A DNA stretch of 64,000 bases from NCBI RefSeq assembly GCF_012489685.1, contig NC_080041.1:27641780-27705779 (forward strand), written 5' to 3'. A program made the position numbers and the translations under genes. This document shows, one piece after another, positions 32,097 through 43,950 of this stretch (its first letter is position 1; the number at the start of each line of letters is the position of its first letter). The notes below the pieces were generated by a model. It saw nothing but the letters and a program-made list of their open reading frames with translations, made no database searches and was not told the origin of the DNA. The DNA is from Lotus japonicus (lineage: Eukaryota > Streptophyta > Magnoliopsida > Fabales > Fabaceae).

Positions 32097-34723
32097 GCTG
32101 CTGCTTGACGTGCAGCTTCTTCTGCTTGTTCTTTCTTTCTTTTGGCTTCTTCAATAGCTTCAAGTAGCTTATGTCTCTGTTCTTGTTCATGAAGAGCCAC
32201 CCTTCTAGCAAACCTTTGCTTTGCAGCCTCGATCCTCTGACTTCCCTCTGCATGCAGGAGCTGCATCATAACTGGAACTTGAGCCACTAGCCAAGTGCTC
32301 AGATTGTTCCACTCTTCAGCCACATGTTCAGCATTCTCGCTTAGGTCAGTCTGACCTTGCACATTGCGTAGCATCAAAGAGGCTTCATGATAGAAAATAT
32401 TGATGCACTCAGAGAGAGATGTGGGTCGGAGGTGAGTGTAAGGAATTATAGAGAGGTTGGTTTCAGGAGAGGCTGGGTGATTGCTGCTGTGAGCTTCAGA
32501 GGCACCTTGTGGAGAGCCAATGTTAAACATTTGAGCATTTGGTTCAGAGGTTCCAAGGTGAGGTTCTGAAGTTTCAACCAGAGGATGGGGTGATCTAACT
32601 GAGGATTGGTTAGACACAGATTGTTCTGGTTCAGGTTCTGGTTGAATAGGCTCTTGTTAGTCAGGGGCAGGGTGAGCTTGTTGAGCCAAAGGGTCTGCCT
32701 CATGTAAAGGATTGGCCAAGATAGGTTCATCTGGGTCAACTAGACGTTCAGGTCTAGGGCCAGGATATCTCCTAGGGCTTGGACAAGTGAGATAATATTC
32801 TTCTAAGGTAGACACCTTTTCTTTTCTAACTTCCATGAATTTTCGAAGGGATTCAGAGTTGTTGGAAGGAGAAGAATCAGCAACATTTGTTGGGAAGGAT
32901 ACAGGTGTAAGGGCTATGGAAGAGTCTGTATCCGTGGTTCTGGGAGCCAGACGTTCTGATGCTCTTGGGACAGAGTGATCAGAGGTTCTGGGTCCAGGTT
33001 CTGTTGGGTTAGGCTCTGGTTGCTCATGAATGATGGGTTCAGAAGTTAATGGGTTGTACGGGATGGTAATGGGAGAGGTTGGTTCATCTGGCCTAGAGGG
33101 TTGGTTCTGGAGCAAATTCCAGAGAGGTGCTTCAGTAGGAGAAGGTTGAAAAAATGAAGACCTTGGGGAATGTGGTGGAGAGGTGGTTTGTGCAGCTGGT
33201 TGGGACTCAGGAATAGGAGTGAGGGGATTTGAAGATTGTTTGAGCATGGCTGATATGGGGAGTGCTTCAAATAAATTCAAATCATCATCAGAAGCAACTG
33301 CAGACTTACTTGAATGTGCTGATGATCTTGTCACTCTGGCAGGAGTTTCAATCCTTCTGATCACTTCAGCAGCTGGTTCCACCCGAGTAGGCTTCACCAC
33401 AATTCTGACCTGCTTCTTCTTCTTCTTAGGAGAAGGAGGACCATCCTCATTATCACCATCATCACCATCATCGGGCTTGCTGGTTTCATCATGTTTTCTC
33501 TTGGATTGAGCAGCCTTCTTCTTTTTGGTCAGAGGGACATCTGATTCCTCAGAAGATTCTTCTAGGATCATCTTCCTCTGAACTTTCTTCTTGATAGGAG
33601 AAGGAAACTCTGGAGCTGGCGGCAGTCTGCTGAAAAATTCATCGAGATCAATTTCATAGCCTTGAGCCCTTAGGTCTTCAACATAGCACCTAATGGCTTC
33701 AGGATTGTCTGCCTGTGTCCACAGAGGGTAGTCATTCAGAGGCACTCTTCTACTTCTGATTTCAGAAGATGTGTCTTCATGGGCAGGAGCAATCTTCTTC
33801 TTGACTAGGCCCATTTTCTTTAGAGAATTCGCAGTGAAGACATCACTGACAATGGTGGTCAGATCCTCTGTGCATCCAGCATTTACCAGATCTTGAATGA
33901 GGCCACTCTCAATGAAGAGATCAGACAACAGTCTCCCAAAGGGAATATACTTGATTGCTGACTTGATAGAGGCAGTGGTACGAGACTTCCGGATACACTC
34001 CTTCAAGTAGGAGAACAGGAAGTAGGGAAGGCAGATCTTCTTCTTGTCTTGGATGAAGAACAACATCGCCTTCTGGTTGAAGTTGATGTAGTCTGGGGAA
34101 CTGCCCTTTGGTCTCTGGTTTATGCAGTGGAGCAAAATCTTGTGCCAGATCCTGAGCTTGGGATGAAGGTCCATCACTTTGTAATTCGTCTTGCCTGGTT
34201 TGTAATTGGTGTACAGGGCCTTGTTGGTCTCATCCTTCGTCTTGGGTTTCAACTTCGATTCAGTGAATTGGAAACGATACCCAAAAGCAGTTTCTGCACC
34301 CAGCAGGTTCACGAAAGACTTCTCTGTAATGATGATCTTTCTTCCAAGAATGTGAGATACCACCTGAGTATCATCGCAGTCGGCGTGCTTCCAGAATTCC
34401 TTGATCAGTTTATCATACACCGGTCCTCGAAGCCTGTTGAAGTAATTTCCCCAACCTTGAACTTGGACTTCAGGACGAAGATCATACCCATTTGTAGCAA
34501 GGTTGTCGAGGTCGAATCTCCATTCTGCCAGTACTTGAAGTTCCTCAGGAGCATATACGCAGTGAACGGCACAGCCCCGTTCTGCAATCAGAATAATCTG
34601 CTCTTGAGCTTGACCTTGATCTTGAGTCGGATTCTCAGGACCCCTTTGACTTGTTGCTAGACCAACTACCATATGAGGGAACTGGGTTGCATCTGCAGTA
34701 GCTCTTCTGGTTTGACTCACCAT
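32097..34723 (-). pseudogene. C1 env-like ORF, main part
   Basis: The frame runs from ATG 34721-34723 (MVSQTRR) to a TAA at 32657-32659 and then stays open in the same frame to the H1 insertion at 32097. A longer frame from 34906 would add a hydrophobic, leader-like stretch; which start is used is unclear. The protein has a folded-looking N-terminal half (about residues 60-350), then a Lys-rich stretch (KKKKKQVRIVVKP) with acidic blocks, then a long Pro/Ser/Thr-rich region. SIRE elements are known to carry such a third ORF, often called env-like. No fusion peptide or clear membrane anchor is visible here. It lies after RT-RNase H in the same sense. Confidence 0.7.
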
Positions 34724-34906
34724 TTTTGGAGCGGTTGAAGGTTTAGGTAGAAGATGAAGGTTGAAAGATGAAGAGAGATCGAGAGAGAAATCGAGGATAA
34801 GCGGTTTTGAAATAGCAAGAGAGAGAGAGAGTAAAAACCGAAAGTGAAGGAGATCGTGTGTGTATAGTGGGTTTTGACAAATAACCGTTGTTGATTCAAA
34901 AAGCAA

Positions 34907-35166
34907 TTTAAAATCAACGGTTGAAAATTAAAGATAGATAGTAACAGTAAATACACATATCACACACAGGAGAGAAGCACATCTACACGCAACATGACAG
35001 AATGTCACACGGGCACAAGGAACTATGCATCAGAAATACTGACACACGTGTTGCTGTCTCAGCTTCAGAGTCAGTACCAATGGGTACACACACTCTGATT
35101 GAGTTACCTTCTGGACTAGACATCTTCTGATCAAGAAGTATCATAGTCAGAGGTTCTGATCCATCT
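34907..35166 (-). other. C1 spacer between pol and env-like ORF
   Basis: About 260 bp with no coding. It could hold a splice acceptor for a subgenomic env-like RNA, but none can be assigned with confidence. Confidence 0.4.
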
Positions 35167-36347
35167 TCACTCTGGACAAAAGTCCATGTTCAGATTTTTC
35201 AGAATAAAATTAAATCTATCTTCTGCTAAGGGCTTTGTAAAGATATCTGCCCATTGATGGTCAGTATCAACAAACTTCAGAAGAAGTACGCCCTTCTGTA
35301 CATAATCTCTAATAAAGTGATACTTTACCTCAATGTGCTTTGCCCTTGAATGCAAGATAGGATTCTTACTCAACGAGATTGCAGCAGTGTTATCACAATA
35401 GATTGGGATATTGCTCTCAAGGATCTGATAATCCTCCAGCTGATGTTTCATCCAGAGCATCTGAGTGCTGCATATTGCTGCTGAGATATATTCTGCCTCT
35501 GCAGTTGATAGTGCAATGGTTGATTGCCTCTTGCTTGCCCATGAGACTAGATTGCTTCCCAGAAATTGACAATTTCCAGAAGTACTTTTTCTCTCTGTTC
35601 TATCTCCAGCATAATCAGCATCACAATAACCTGAAAGTTTATACTTTGATGTTTTCTTATACATCAAGCCAAGGTTAGTGGTGCCTTTCAGATACCTTAG
35701 GATCCTCTTAACAGCAGTTAAGTGGGTTTCCCTTGGATCTGATTGGAAACGAGCACATAAACGAACACTAAATAGTATGTCTGGCCTAGATGCAGTTAAG
35801 TATAGAAGTGAACCTATCATGCCACGATAGAGCTTCTGACATACTTTACCACTTTTATCTTCTTTCTCCAGAATGCATGTAGGATGCATTGGAGTCTTGG
35901 CCACTGTAGATTCCAGCATATTGAACTTCTTCAGAAGTTCTTTAGTGTACTTGCTCTGATGGATATATGTTCCTTCTGGTGTTTGATCAACTTGTATTCC
36001 CAAAAAGTACTTTAATTCTCCCATCATACTCATCTCAAATTCAGCCTGCATCATCTCAGAAAATTCTTTGCATAGAGATTGATTAGCAGAACCAAATATA
36101 ATATCATCAACATAAATTTGCACAATTAAAATATCATCTTTATAAGTCTTGCAAAAGAGAGTTGTATCTACTTTACCCCTTACAAACTCATTCTCCAGAA
36201 GGAATGAGCTGAGTCTCTCATACCATGCTCTGGGAGCTTGCTTCAGACCATAGAGTGATTTCTTCAATTTGAACACATGGTCTGGCTTCTTCTCATCTTC
36301 AAAACCTGGGGGTTGATGAACATAGACTTCCTCTGAAATATAACCAT
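35167..36347 (-). pseudogene. C1 reverse transcriptase and RNase H
   Basis: The 369-residue frame begins inside RT (SLYGLKQAPRAWYERL), carries the YVDD box (QIYVDDIIFGS, near residue 56), the thumb, and then RNase H with GYCDADYAGD, STAEAEY, CDNTAAI and HSRAKHIEVKYHFIRD. It ends with the SIRE-like NMDFCPE. All catalytic residues are visible. The N-terminal RT part is in another frame, with the frame change near 36350. Confidence 0.92.
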
Positions 36348-37064
36348 TTAGGAAGGCATCTTCACGTCCATCTGATGTAGAACTATGTTGTGATTCACTG
36401 AAAAAGAGATCAACAGTCTGATTGCCTCCAGTCTTGCTACTGGAGCAAATGTTTCAGTGTAGTCTATTCCTTCCTGCTGGCTGTAGCCTTGAGCAACTAG
36501 CCTTGCTTTGTTTCTGACTATATCTCCTTTCTCATTCAGCTTGTTTCTGAATACCCATTTTGTTCCAATTACATGGACACTCTCAGGCTTCTTCACTAAG
36601 CTCCAAACATCGTTCTTGGAGAATTGATTCAATTCTTCTTCCATAGCCAGAATCCAATCCTTGTCCTGAAGAGCTTCATCTATGAACTTGGGTTCAATTA
36701 AGGACACCAATCCTTTCAGACTGAGCAAGGTCTCTTCAGAGGGTCTGAAGGCTGATCTGGTTCTGACTGGTTCGTCTTTGTTGCCCAGAATCAATTCCTT
36801 AGGGTGAGCTGCAGTGATTCTGCTCTTCTTCAGAGTTTGTGAGTTAGAGGGACCAGCTTCTTCCTCTGGTTCATCTTCCTCTGGCTCAGCTTCCTCTGGA
36901 GCTTTGCCTTTCTCAGAAACATTAATGCTTAAATCTGCAAAGTTCTCAACTAGCTTTGACTGGTCAGAGTCAAGCTTATCGTCAAATCTAACATGAATAG
37001 ATTCTTCAATAGTCTTAGCATCAGTATTATAAAATAAGAAATGTTGGGTTTTATGTTCTTCCAC
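36348..37064 (-). pseudogene. C1 integrase C-terminal tail and RT N-terminal part
   Basis: The frame starts in the integrase tail ([18 protein letters not shown]), continues through an acidic linker ([18 protein letters not shown]) and enters RT with [24 protein letters not shown] and [19 protein letters not shown]. It stops just after MDVK at the frame change near 36348. The sequence before the tail is missing a block of the integrase C-domain. Confidence 0.88.
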
Positions 37065-37768
37065 AATTCATAAGGAGTCTTATTCAGAATTGGTCTCACA
37101 GAGATTCTGTTCTGAATGTTACATGCTGTATTTACTGCCTCTGCCCAAAAGTGCTTAGCCATGCCAGTTTCTTGGAGCATGGTTCTAGCCATCTCCTGAA
37201 GAGTTCTGTTCTTCCTCTCAACAACACCATTTTGTTGAGGAGTTCTGGGACAAGAGAAATCATGTGCAATTCCATAGGAATCAAACAGACTCTCAAACTT
37301 GTCATTCTCAAACTCTCCACCATGGTCACTTCTGACACGCACAATCCTACAAGCCTTCTCGTTTTGCACTTGAGCAATGAAGGTAGAGAACACAGCATGA
37401 GACTCATCCTTGCGGGTTAGAAACTTTACCCATGTCCAGCGGCTATAGTCATCAACGATAACCATCCCATATCTCTTGCCACCTATAGACTCAGTTTTCA
37501 CTGGTCCAAAAAGGTCGATATGCAGAAGTTCCAACGGCCTTGAGGTTGAGACAACATTCTTTGCCTTGAAAGGGACTTTTGTGAATTTGCCTTTCTGACA
37601 TGCTTCACAAAGAGCGTCTGAAGCGAACTTCAGATTGGGTAAGCCCCTGACAAGGTTTAGCTTGCTCAGCTGTGAAATCTTTCTCATACTGGCATGCCCT
37701 AACCGTCTATGCCATACCCACTGCTCTTCATTAACAGACAGAAGGCACTTCACATTCTGAGCCTCCAA
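36950..37768 (-). pseudogene. C1 integrase (zinc finger and DDE core)
   Basis: The GAG-pre-integrase HHCC finger reads WHRRLGH, then CEAC. The rve core has D in LHIDLFGPV, D in RSDHGGEF and E in NGVVERKNR. The frame continues to [11 protein letters not shown] and then leaves the family sequence: the expected C-terminal block is deleted and the frame changes near 37050. A TAG at 37769-37771 separates it from the protease. Confidence 0.9.
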
Positions 37769-38149
37769 CTAAGATAATCTGATCTTATAAATGTTGTTCT
37801 TCCTCTTGCTGTTAAACAGAACAGAGCCATCGATTTGACTTACAGCCCGGCAGGACTTTTGATTGAATATAACATCATAACCCTTGTCAGCTAATTGACT
37901 TATAGACAATAAGTTATGTGTTAAGCCGTCTACCAATAACACATTATCAATGCATGGACTACTATCTACACAAATAGTACCAGTACCAACAATTTTACCC
38001 TTTTCATTTCCTCCAAAGCCAACTTCGCCTCCAGGCTTAAGTTTCAGCTCTCGGAACATACGCCTTTCTCCCGTCATGTGACGCGAGCATCCACTGTCCA
38101 GATACCATGATTGGTGTTTCAGTGGAGCTATCAAGGATATCTGCAACAT
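37769..38149 (-). pseudogene. C1 aspartic protease
   Basis: Active site WYLDSGCSRHMTG, the copia protease D-S-G, followed by the usual glycine-rich flap region and ISQLADKGYDVIF. It is one frame off from gag, with which it overlaps (38037-38149), and ends at TAG 37769-37771 before integrase. Confidence 0.88.
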
Positions 38150-39947
38150 AGATAATCTTGTCCTTAGGTACCCACTTTCTGGGTCCTCTCTTGTTAATTA
38201 CCCCAGAGGTTTTGATCACCTTGGGTGTCTCAACATGATATTTTAAAGGAATATTTGCATGATATTTAGTCATAGAGAAGGATCCCCTTTTAAGAGGGTT
38301 TTTAGCAACTTTAGCAGGTAAAGGATCAGGCAATATGGTACCAGAGGGAACAAAGCATTCATACAAGGATTTAGCTTTAGACACAGAGGGCTCATTTCTA
38401 ATTGGTTTAGAATAGCCAATGCCATGCATTCCATTTCTGCTTACGCCATAGATCATTGAAGCCATTAAGCTTCTATCCACGCTTTTAGCTAGGAATCTTT
38501 GAAAAGACTTTTCATACTTAGACTCATTTCTACAATCAGAGGCATCACAAGCAACAATTTCTTCTAACTTAGCAATCTGGTTCTTAAGCACAGAGTTAGA
38601 ATTGATCAAGGCATGATTATCATTTTTCAAATCAGAAATAATTTTCTCATGTTCAGAAGGAGTCTTGGAAACAGCATATAAGTCCTTTTTCAGCTTCTTA
38701 TGCTTAGACAATAAGGAGTTATATTTATCCATGATATCAGACAATGCATGTTTCAGTTCAGAGGTAGAGAAAGAAGCGAATACCTCATTTTCATCGTCTG
38801 AGTTAGGATCTCCTTCTGATTCTGAGTCAGAGTCAACAGCTCCCTTTGACTCTGCTTCCTTGTCTTTGACAATAGCCATGAGTCCTTGGACTTCACCATC
38901 AGAGTCAACATCCTCTGACTCTGATTCATCAAATGTCACCATCAGACTCTTCTTTGTCTTGAAGTGCTTCTTTGGCTTCTTGTCCTTCTTCAACTTTGGA
39001 CAGTCACTTTTGTAGTGCCCTGATTCTTTGCACTCAAAGCATGTGACTTCCTTAAGTGAAGACTTCTTCTGACCTGAGGATTCAGACTTTCCTTTTGCCT
39101 TTCCAGAGCCTTTGTATTTGCTCTGCCTGTGCTTCCAGATGCGATTGAGTCTCTTGGAGATCAGAGTCAGCTCATCTTCATCAGAATCTTCTGATGCTTC
39201 TTCAGATTCCTCTTCTTCAGCTTGAAGAGCTTTTGACTTCTCAGCCTTAGCCTTTTCAGATTTAGATTTCAAGGCTATGGACTTTTTCCTCAGATCTTGC
39301 ATATCTGAGCGCTTCAGCTCATGGCATTTCAAAATGCTGATGAGTTCTTCTAAACTCATATTCTCAACATCTCTCGTGAGCTCTATTGAAGTCACTAAAG
39401 GCATCCAACTTTCAGGAAGACACCTGATGACCCTTATGACATGATCTTTTGTTGTGTAGCTCTTGTTGAGAGGTCGTATGCCAGCTACAAGCAACTGAAA
39501 TCTGGAGAACATTTCTTCAATGGACTCATTTGGCTCCATGATGAAGGATTCATACTTTTGGATTAAAGACAATGCCTTTGATTCTTTGACTTTCTTGTTT
39601 CCTTCATGAGACATCTTCAGAGATTCGAAAATGCCTTTCGCAAACTCACGATCTGTAATCTTCTGGTACTCTTCATAGGAAATAACACTTAGAAGAATTG
39701 CTCTTGCTTTGTGATGTTGTGAGTACAGCTTCTTTTGATCTGCAGTCATCTCTGACCTTGGGATCTTCTTGCCATCTGCATCAACTGGACGCTCGTAGCC
39801 ATCCACAATAATATCCTAGAGATCTGCATCGAAACCCAGAAAGAAACTTTCCAGTCTATCTTTCCAATATTCGAACCTTTGACCGTCGAACATAGGAGGC
39901 TTTGCATTGTAACCATCTCTTTGAGTTTCACTGGTGGTGGCAGCCAT
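38037..39947 (-). pseudogene. C1 gag (nucleocapsid) with one stop
   Basis: ATG at 39945-39947 opens the gag frame; a TAG at 39816-39818 stands where the family has Trp. After it, 589 codons are open. The UBN2-type gag domain lies in the first 200 residues. A CCHC knuckle CFECKESGHYKSDC is at about 39000-39043. A Lys/Ser-rich and acidic middle follows, and a coiled-coil-like part near 38600-38750. The 3' end overlaps the protease ORF in another frame by 113 bp. Gag forms the particle and binds RNA. Confidence 0.88.
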
Positions 39948-40005
39948 TGTTTTTCACACCGGCCCGGATCACTGAACACTGTTAGGTGTGGTAATCAGAA
40001 CTTGT

Positions 40006-40017
40006 GCTCTGATACCA
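40006..40017 (-). other. C1 primer binding site (initiator Met tRNA)
   Basis: On the minus strand TGGTATCAGAGC, two bases after the 5' LTR, the classic PBS for plant initiator methionine tRNA. Confidence 0.93.
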
Positions 40018-40019
40018 AT

Positions 40020-41229
40020 TGAAGGTATGAAAAACGGTAGAAAGGGCGGGGGGTTTGAATAACGTTTTCAAGATAAAGCTTCCACCTTAAAGATTTTGAC
40101 AAATCTTTCGAGAACTTAAGTGCTAAAGATAAGAGATAGAAAAGCACACAAGGATTTTATCCTGGTTCACTTGATAAATCACTCAAGCTACTCCAGTCCA
40201 CCCGTTAAGGTGATTTCTTCCTTCTTAGAATGAAGGCAATCCACTAATCAGGTAAGAGTTACAACTGCACTTGAAACCTACAAGTGACTAACAATTACAC
40301 TGACTTAGCTCACACTAAGATTCACTCTCTTAGTCTTCTCTAGGATCCGATCAACCTTGATCTCCTAAAGGAACTAAACAAACTGTTTATCAAAGAATTG
40401 TTTACAAGAGATTTGCTTCTAAAAAGCTAATAGTAAACTCAATGAATTTCAGATGAAAGAAAGCTTAGAAGAATTTGAATTTGTCTTGCGCGTATGTGAA
40501 TGCTTCTAGCCGCTTCTTTCAGTCTTCAGCCTCTTTATATACTCCAAGGATTAGGGTTGAGCGTTGCATGGAAAATGCTACCGTTGGACGGCAGTTCTGG
40601 AAAATCCAGCTTCTGCTATGTCTGAGACTGTTAGGTAGGTCGTCAGGAAGGTACAGTTGCTTTTGTACTTGGATAGCGACTTGACCTTTAAACCTAGGAG
40701 ACTTCTGATCAGGGGAATGCTTCATATTGGAACTTGTGAAGCCGGTTGATCAGAGTCAGAGGGAAAGCCCAGATCCTCTGACCATTGTTTCTTCTGATTC
40801 TGAACTCAGAGGGAAGTACATGGTCTTCAGAGTATCTTGCTTCTGGACATCAGAATTTCACTAATCAGCTTCTGGATCTTCAGAGTCTTCTACACCATCA
40901 GAATATCTGAGCCTTCAGTGTTTCTTGGTTATCAGACTTTCTGGATCTTCAGAACTTCTAGTGACTGAGTCCACATCAGAGTTTGTATAACTTCAGAACT
41001 TCTGAAGCTTTTCCACTGTTCATACTGAACATGGTGAATGCGAAAGCGTTGCTTGGGTCGCTCTTTATACACAGTGCTTCTGATTTGTGTGAGATTAAGT
41101 TGAGGTCAGAGCCTGTAAATAGCACACTCAGAAAAACACGTTAGAGTACCACAATTGTTCATATCAAAAGGTTAACTTGTAATCATCAAAACATAGAGTT
41201 GTACTACTAGATCAAAACTTGATCTTACA
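40020..41229 (-). repeat. C1 5' LTR
   Basis: 1210 bp, TGAAGGTATG ... GATCTTACA on the plus strand, 99.6-99.7 percent identical by eye to the other LTR. TATA box on the minus strand at 40533-40541. Confidence 0.93.
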
Positions 41230-41234
41230 ACAAG

Positions 41235-42180
41235 CCTCACCACCATGTAAGCTTCTCCTTCTTGCAACCAACACCACCACCGTGAGAGCCACTAACAGCC
41301 GCTGTCAAACAGCCACCACGAGACCACCACTCCTCCTCCTCATGACCGCAACAACCATGAGGAATCCAGCCCCCATCGTCCCTCCTTCTCCTTCACGCAC
41401 AAGCCACAAAGAAGCCATCCAAAAAGCTTCTTCTTCTTTTCTCCAAGGAACCACCACCATGGATCATTTTTCTCCACCCAAAACAAAGCACCAGCCATCA
41501 CCACAAGCTTCTTTCTCCATGGCCAAAAGCACCACAACCATCTCCATGGAAGCAACGAAGACAACGTGAAACAGAACCAACGATGCCGTCGACATTGCAA
41601 ACTTCGACCTTTGATTCCGGTGTCATCGGACCTCCATTCATAGCAAGGTTAATACTGTTGAGATCCTTGCGACGTGCACAACAAAACCCATGTTCCGAAT
41701 CGTCGTTCCGTCGCCGTCGACCGCCGCCGCTGGGAGCTCTTTTCGGTCAACTCCGGCGACCGAAGGAAAAACAGAGGATACTGCTACGATCCTTGCCGTG
41801 AGGAGAGCAAAACCCTATCTTCAATTTCGTATTTGGGTCATTTTATTCGACGACCCCGACAACCACCGTCGACCTTCGGCTGAACTTTCTGGGCAAACCG
41901 TCGACTCTTTGGGGAAACGGACAGTGCCGTTGAGTTTCTGGCCGCGAAAGGATGAAGGAACAACCTTCCTTTGTGTCTTCGGCGACAGTTCCTCCGTCAA
42001 CCCCGTGAGCCGCAACTTTCTCTGGCGACTCTTCGCCGACAAGTTTCAGAAACTTGATTTTCGTACGATGAACGGAAGCACCTTGCATCGAAGCTACACA
42101 ATGGGAGGAATCGAGCCAACATATGCAAATAAAGATGTAATCGGATCGGAGTTGCACCTTAGTATGGAAATTGGCTAAGG
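41235..42180 (+). other. H3 middle segment unlike H1/H2
   Basis: Continues H3 after the SIRE insertion. The first 600 bp are CT/CA-rich with CACCACCA runs and overlapping open frames on both strands; the frame 41690-42178 has no recognisable protein. Alignment with H2 resumes at about 42170 (GGTGAGGGCT). Confidence 0.5.
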
Positions 42181-42843
42181 TGAGGGCTACTCTCTGAATT
42201 ACTAGATAATGTTTTAGGTGTCGACGAATTCGACTTGATTTATGTGTTATGCACTTAATTGCTAAATGTCTGAAATGATTTCTGAGGCTTCGGCCGAGCT
42301 TGCTGATTTCATGATGCCTTGATATTGTGTGCTAAATGATTCACATGAGATGTGCTAAATGGTTAATCTAGGATGTGTTGGAATATGCTGTTTATGCTTA
42401 TTGGATTGCGCTGATTTAACTATATTATTACACTTATATCTGTGATACTGAAGAGTGAGGATAACGGGCAGGTCATGCCGATTTTATTTTGAGAGTTTGA
42501 GAAAGTTTGACGGGACGAACGGAGTTCAGGCCTTGTTATCGTTTTAGTGGATCAAGACATTCTCTGGGAATTACTTGGGATTATGGGATCTTTGAAACTA
42601 ATAGGATTAGAGACGAAACTTAAACAATTTCATAATGAACCTTCATAATGTATTAAATAACCTCAAAACCCTGAATATAATGATAAAAGACTCAGACGAA
42701 AGTTTAGGGCTTGAACATTAAGTTTTGGAAAATGAGAATTATCGTCGAGTCCAAGTTTTAGGAAAACTGTAAGTTCTGAGTATGTTGATACTCCTTCGCT
42801 CTTTGAGCAGTTTGTTTAGCCATCCTAGGGATGAGCCGAGAAG

Positions 42844-43094
42844 CTTCACTGAGGCGTGAGACCTTGTGAAAGCGTGAATCTTCACTGAGGCGTGAGACCT
42901 CGTGGAAAGCATGGATCTTCATTGAGGCGTGAGACCTCGTGAATAGCATGAAACTTCATTGAAGCGTAAGACTTCGTGCAAGTGTGTAAATTCACTGAGG
43001 CGTGAGACCTTGTGAAAGCATAAAACTTCACTGAAGCGTGAGACTTCGTGATTGTATAAGACTCCACTGAAGCGTGAGACTTCGTGAGAGCATT
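42844..43094. repeat. 34-37 bp minisatellite in H3 (seven units)
   Basis: Units of CTTCACTGAGGCGTGAGACC plus TTGTGAAAGCGTGAA-like tail repeat seven times. It lies at the same place in the LTR as the unrelated 26-27 bp repeats of H1 and H2. Confidence 0.9.
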
Positions 43095-43602
43095 TATGAC
43101 TCGAAGAGTTATCGTGAGTGTTTGCACTCTTTTTATGATTAATTGTATTTTGTCACATAATCGACTTTTACCTTAGGGTATTCTTTTAGAGACAAATAAG
43201 TTAGTTAGAACACGTGGCGACGTGTCGAGTGAGGTCGGAGACGTTGTTTGGCTAATCACTTTGCATTCATGCACTCATTTTGAGGTATTAACACGAGACG
43301 GACTTCGGACCTCGGTGGATTCCAAAATGGTCATAAGACCCGGATTTCCATATAAGAACATTGCGGTGATTCTTAGTAGCAGACGGAAATGGCAGACCTT
43401 CGGGTTCACTGCTGATCTGACTACACTTTGTGTGGTGTAAGAGACACGCGAGCGGAAATGGTCCCACCGTTGCTGGTGCTAGGATTGACTCGTTGATGCC
43501 CATCCGTTCCGAAACATTTGTTAACCGGCATTGCACTTCATGCAACATGCAAACTGACTTAGTCGCTTAGTGTGATTGATAATTGTTAATCCTATTTAAT
43601 GC

Positions 43603-43950
43603 ATGCTAATTGTTATTATCGTCTTTTATATTTATTGTGAACTGTACAACCCTAGGATGCTATCTATAACTTATAAGCCTAAGTGGCTACTCCTTATCTT
43701 TACCTATTGGATTTATTATTTACATAGTTCTTTGGAGTTGACCCTCGTGTCTTCTGTGTGTGCTTTGGCGGACTACGCCCTTTGTCAGATGTCCATGGCG
43801 GACTGATTAACGATGGTTCACCTTTCGGGGGGAACTAGGTTTGAGATGCCGGAACCGGAGCGCATCGCGGTTGCGAGAGGAGGACGAATGGTGTACATAG
43901 ACTTGGTCGTTCTGGATTCAGATTCGGACGACGATCACGCTAGCACGTAG
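43603..43950 (+). pseudogene. H-family LTR ORF, deleted copy in H3
   Basis: The N-terminal side (LTLVSSVCALADYALCQM) and the acidic DSDSDDDHAST end match H1 and H2. The middle of roughly 300 bp is missing and a TGA follows SMAD at 43804-43806. So H3 cannot make the full product. Confidence 0.75.

Larger units (their letters stand above)
25602..41229 (-). mobile_element. C1: SIRE/Maximus-type Ty1/copia element with env-like ORF
   Basis: Two LTRs (25602-26809 and 40020-41229) are flanked by the TSD ACAAG (25597-25601 and 41230-41234). On the minus strand the order is LTR, methionine-tRNA PBS, gag, protease, integrase, RT-RNase H (the copia order), then a long env-like ORF, polypurine tract and LTR. 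This layout is that of the SIRE/Maximus lineage. Without the nested H1 the element is about 11.6 kb. Coding is broken by stops in gag, before integrase and in the env-like ORF, by a deletion after integrase, and by frame changes. The LTRs differ by four substitutions and one G-tract difference. Confidence 0.93.

Noticed and set aside
41690..42178. 162-codon plus-strand frame in H3
   Set aside because: Overlaps equally long minus-strand frames, has no domain and no match to H1 or H2.
42844..43094. Regular repeats considered as a CRISPR array
   Set aside because: Units are contiguous and variable with no unique spacers, and the genome is a plant.
42758..43127. Minus-strand repeated-peptide frames
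   Set aside because: They translate the 34-37 bp minisatellite of H3.
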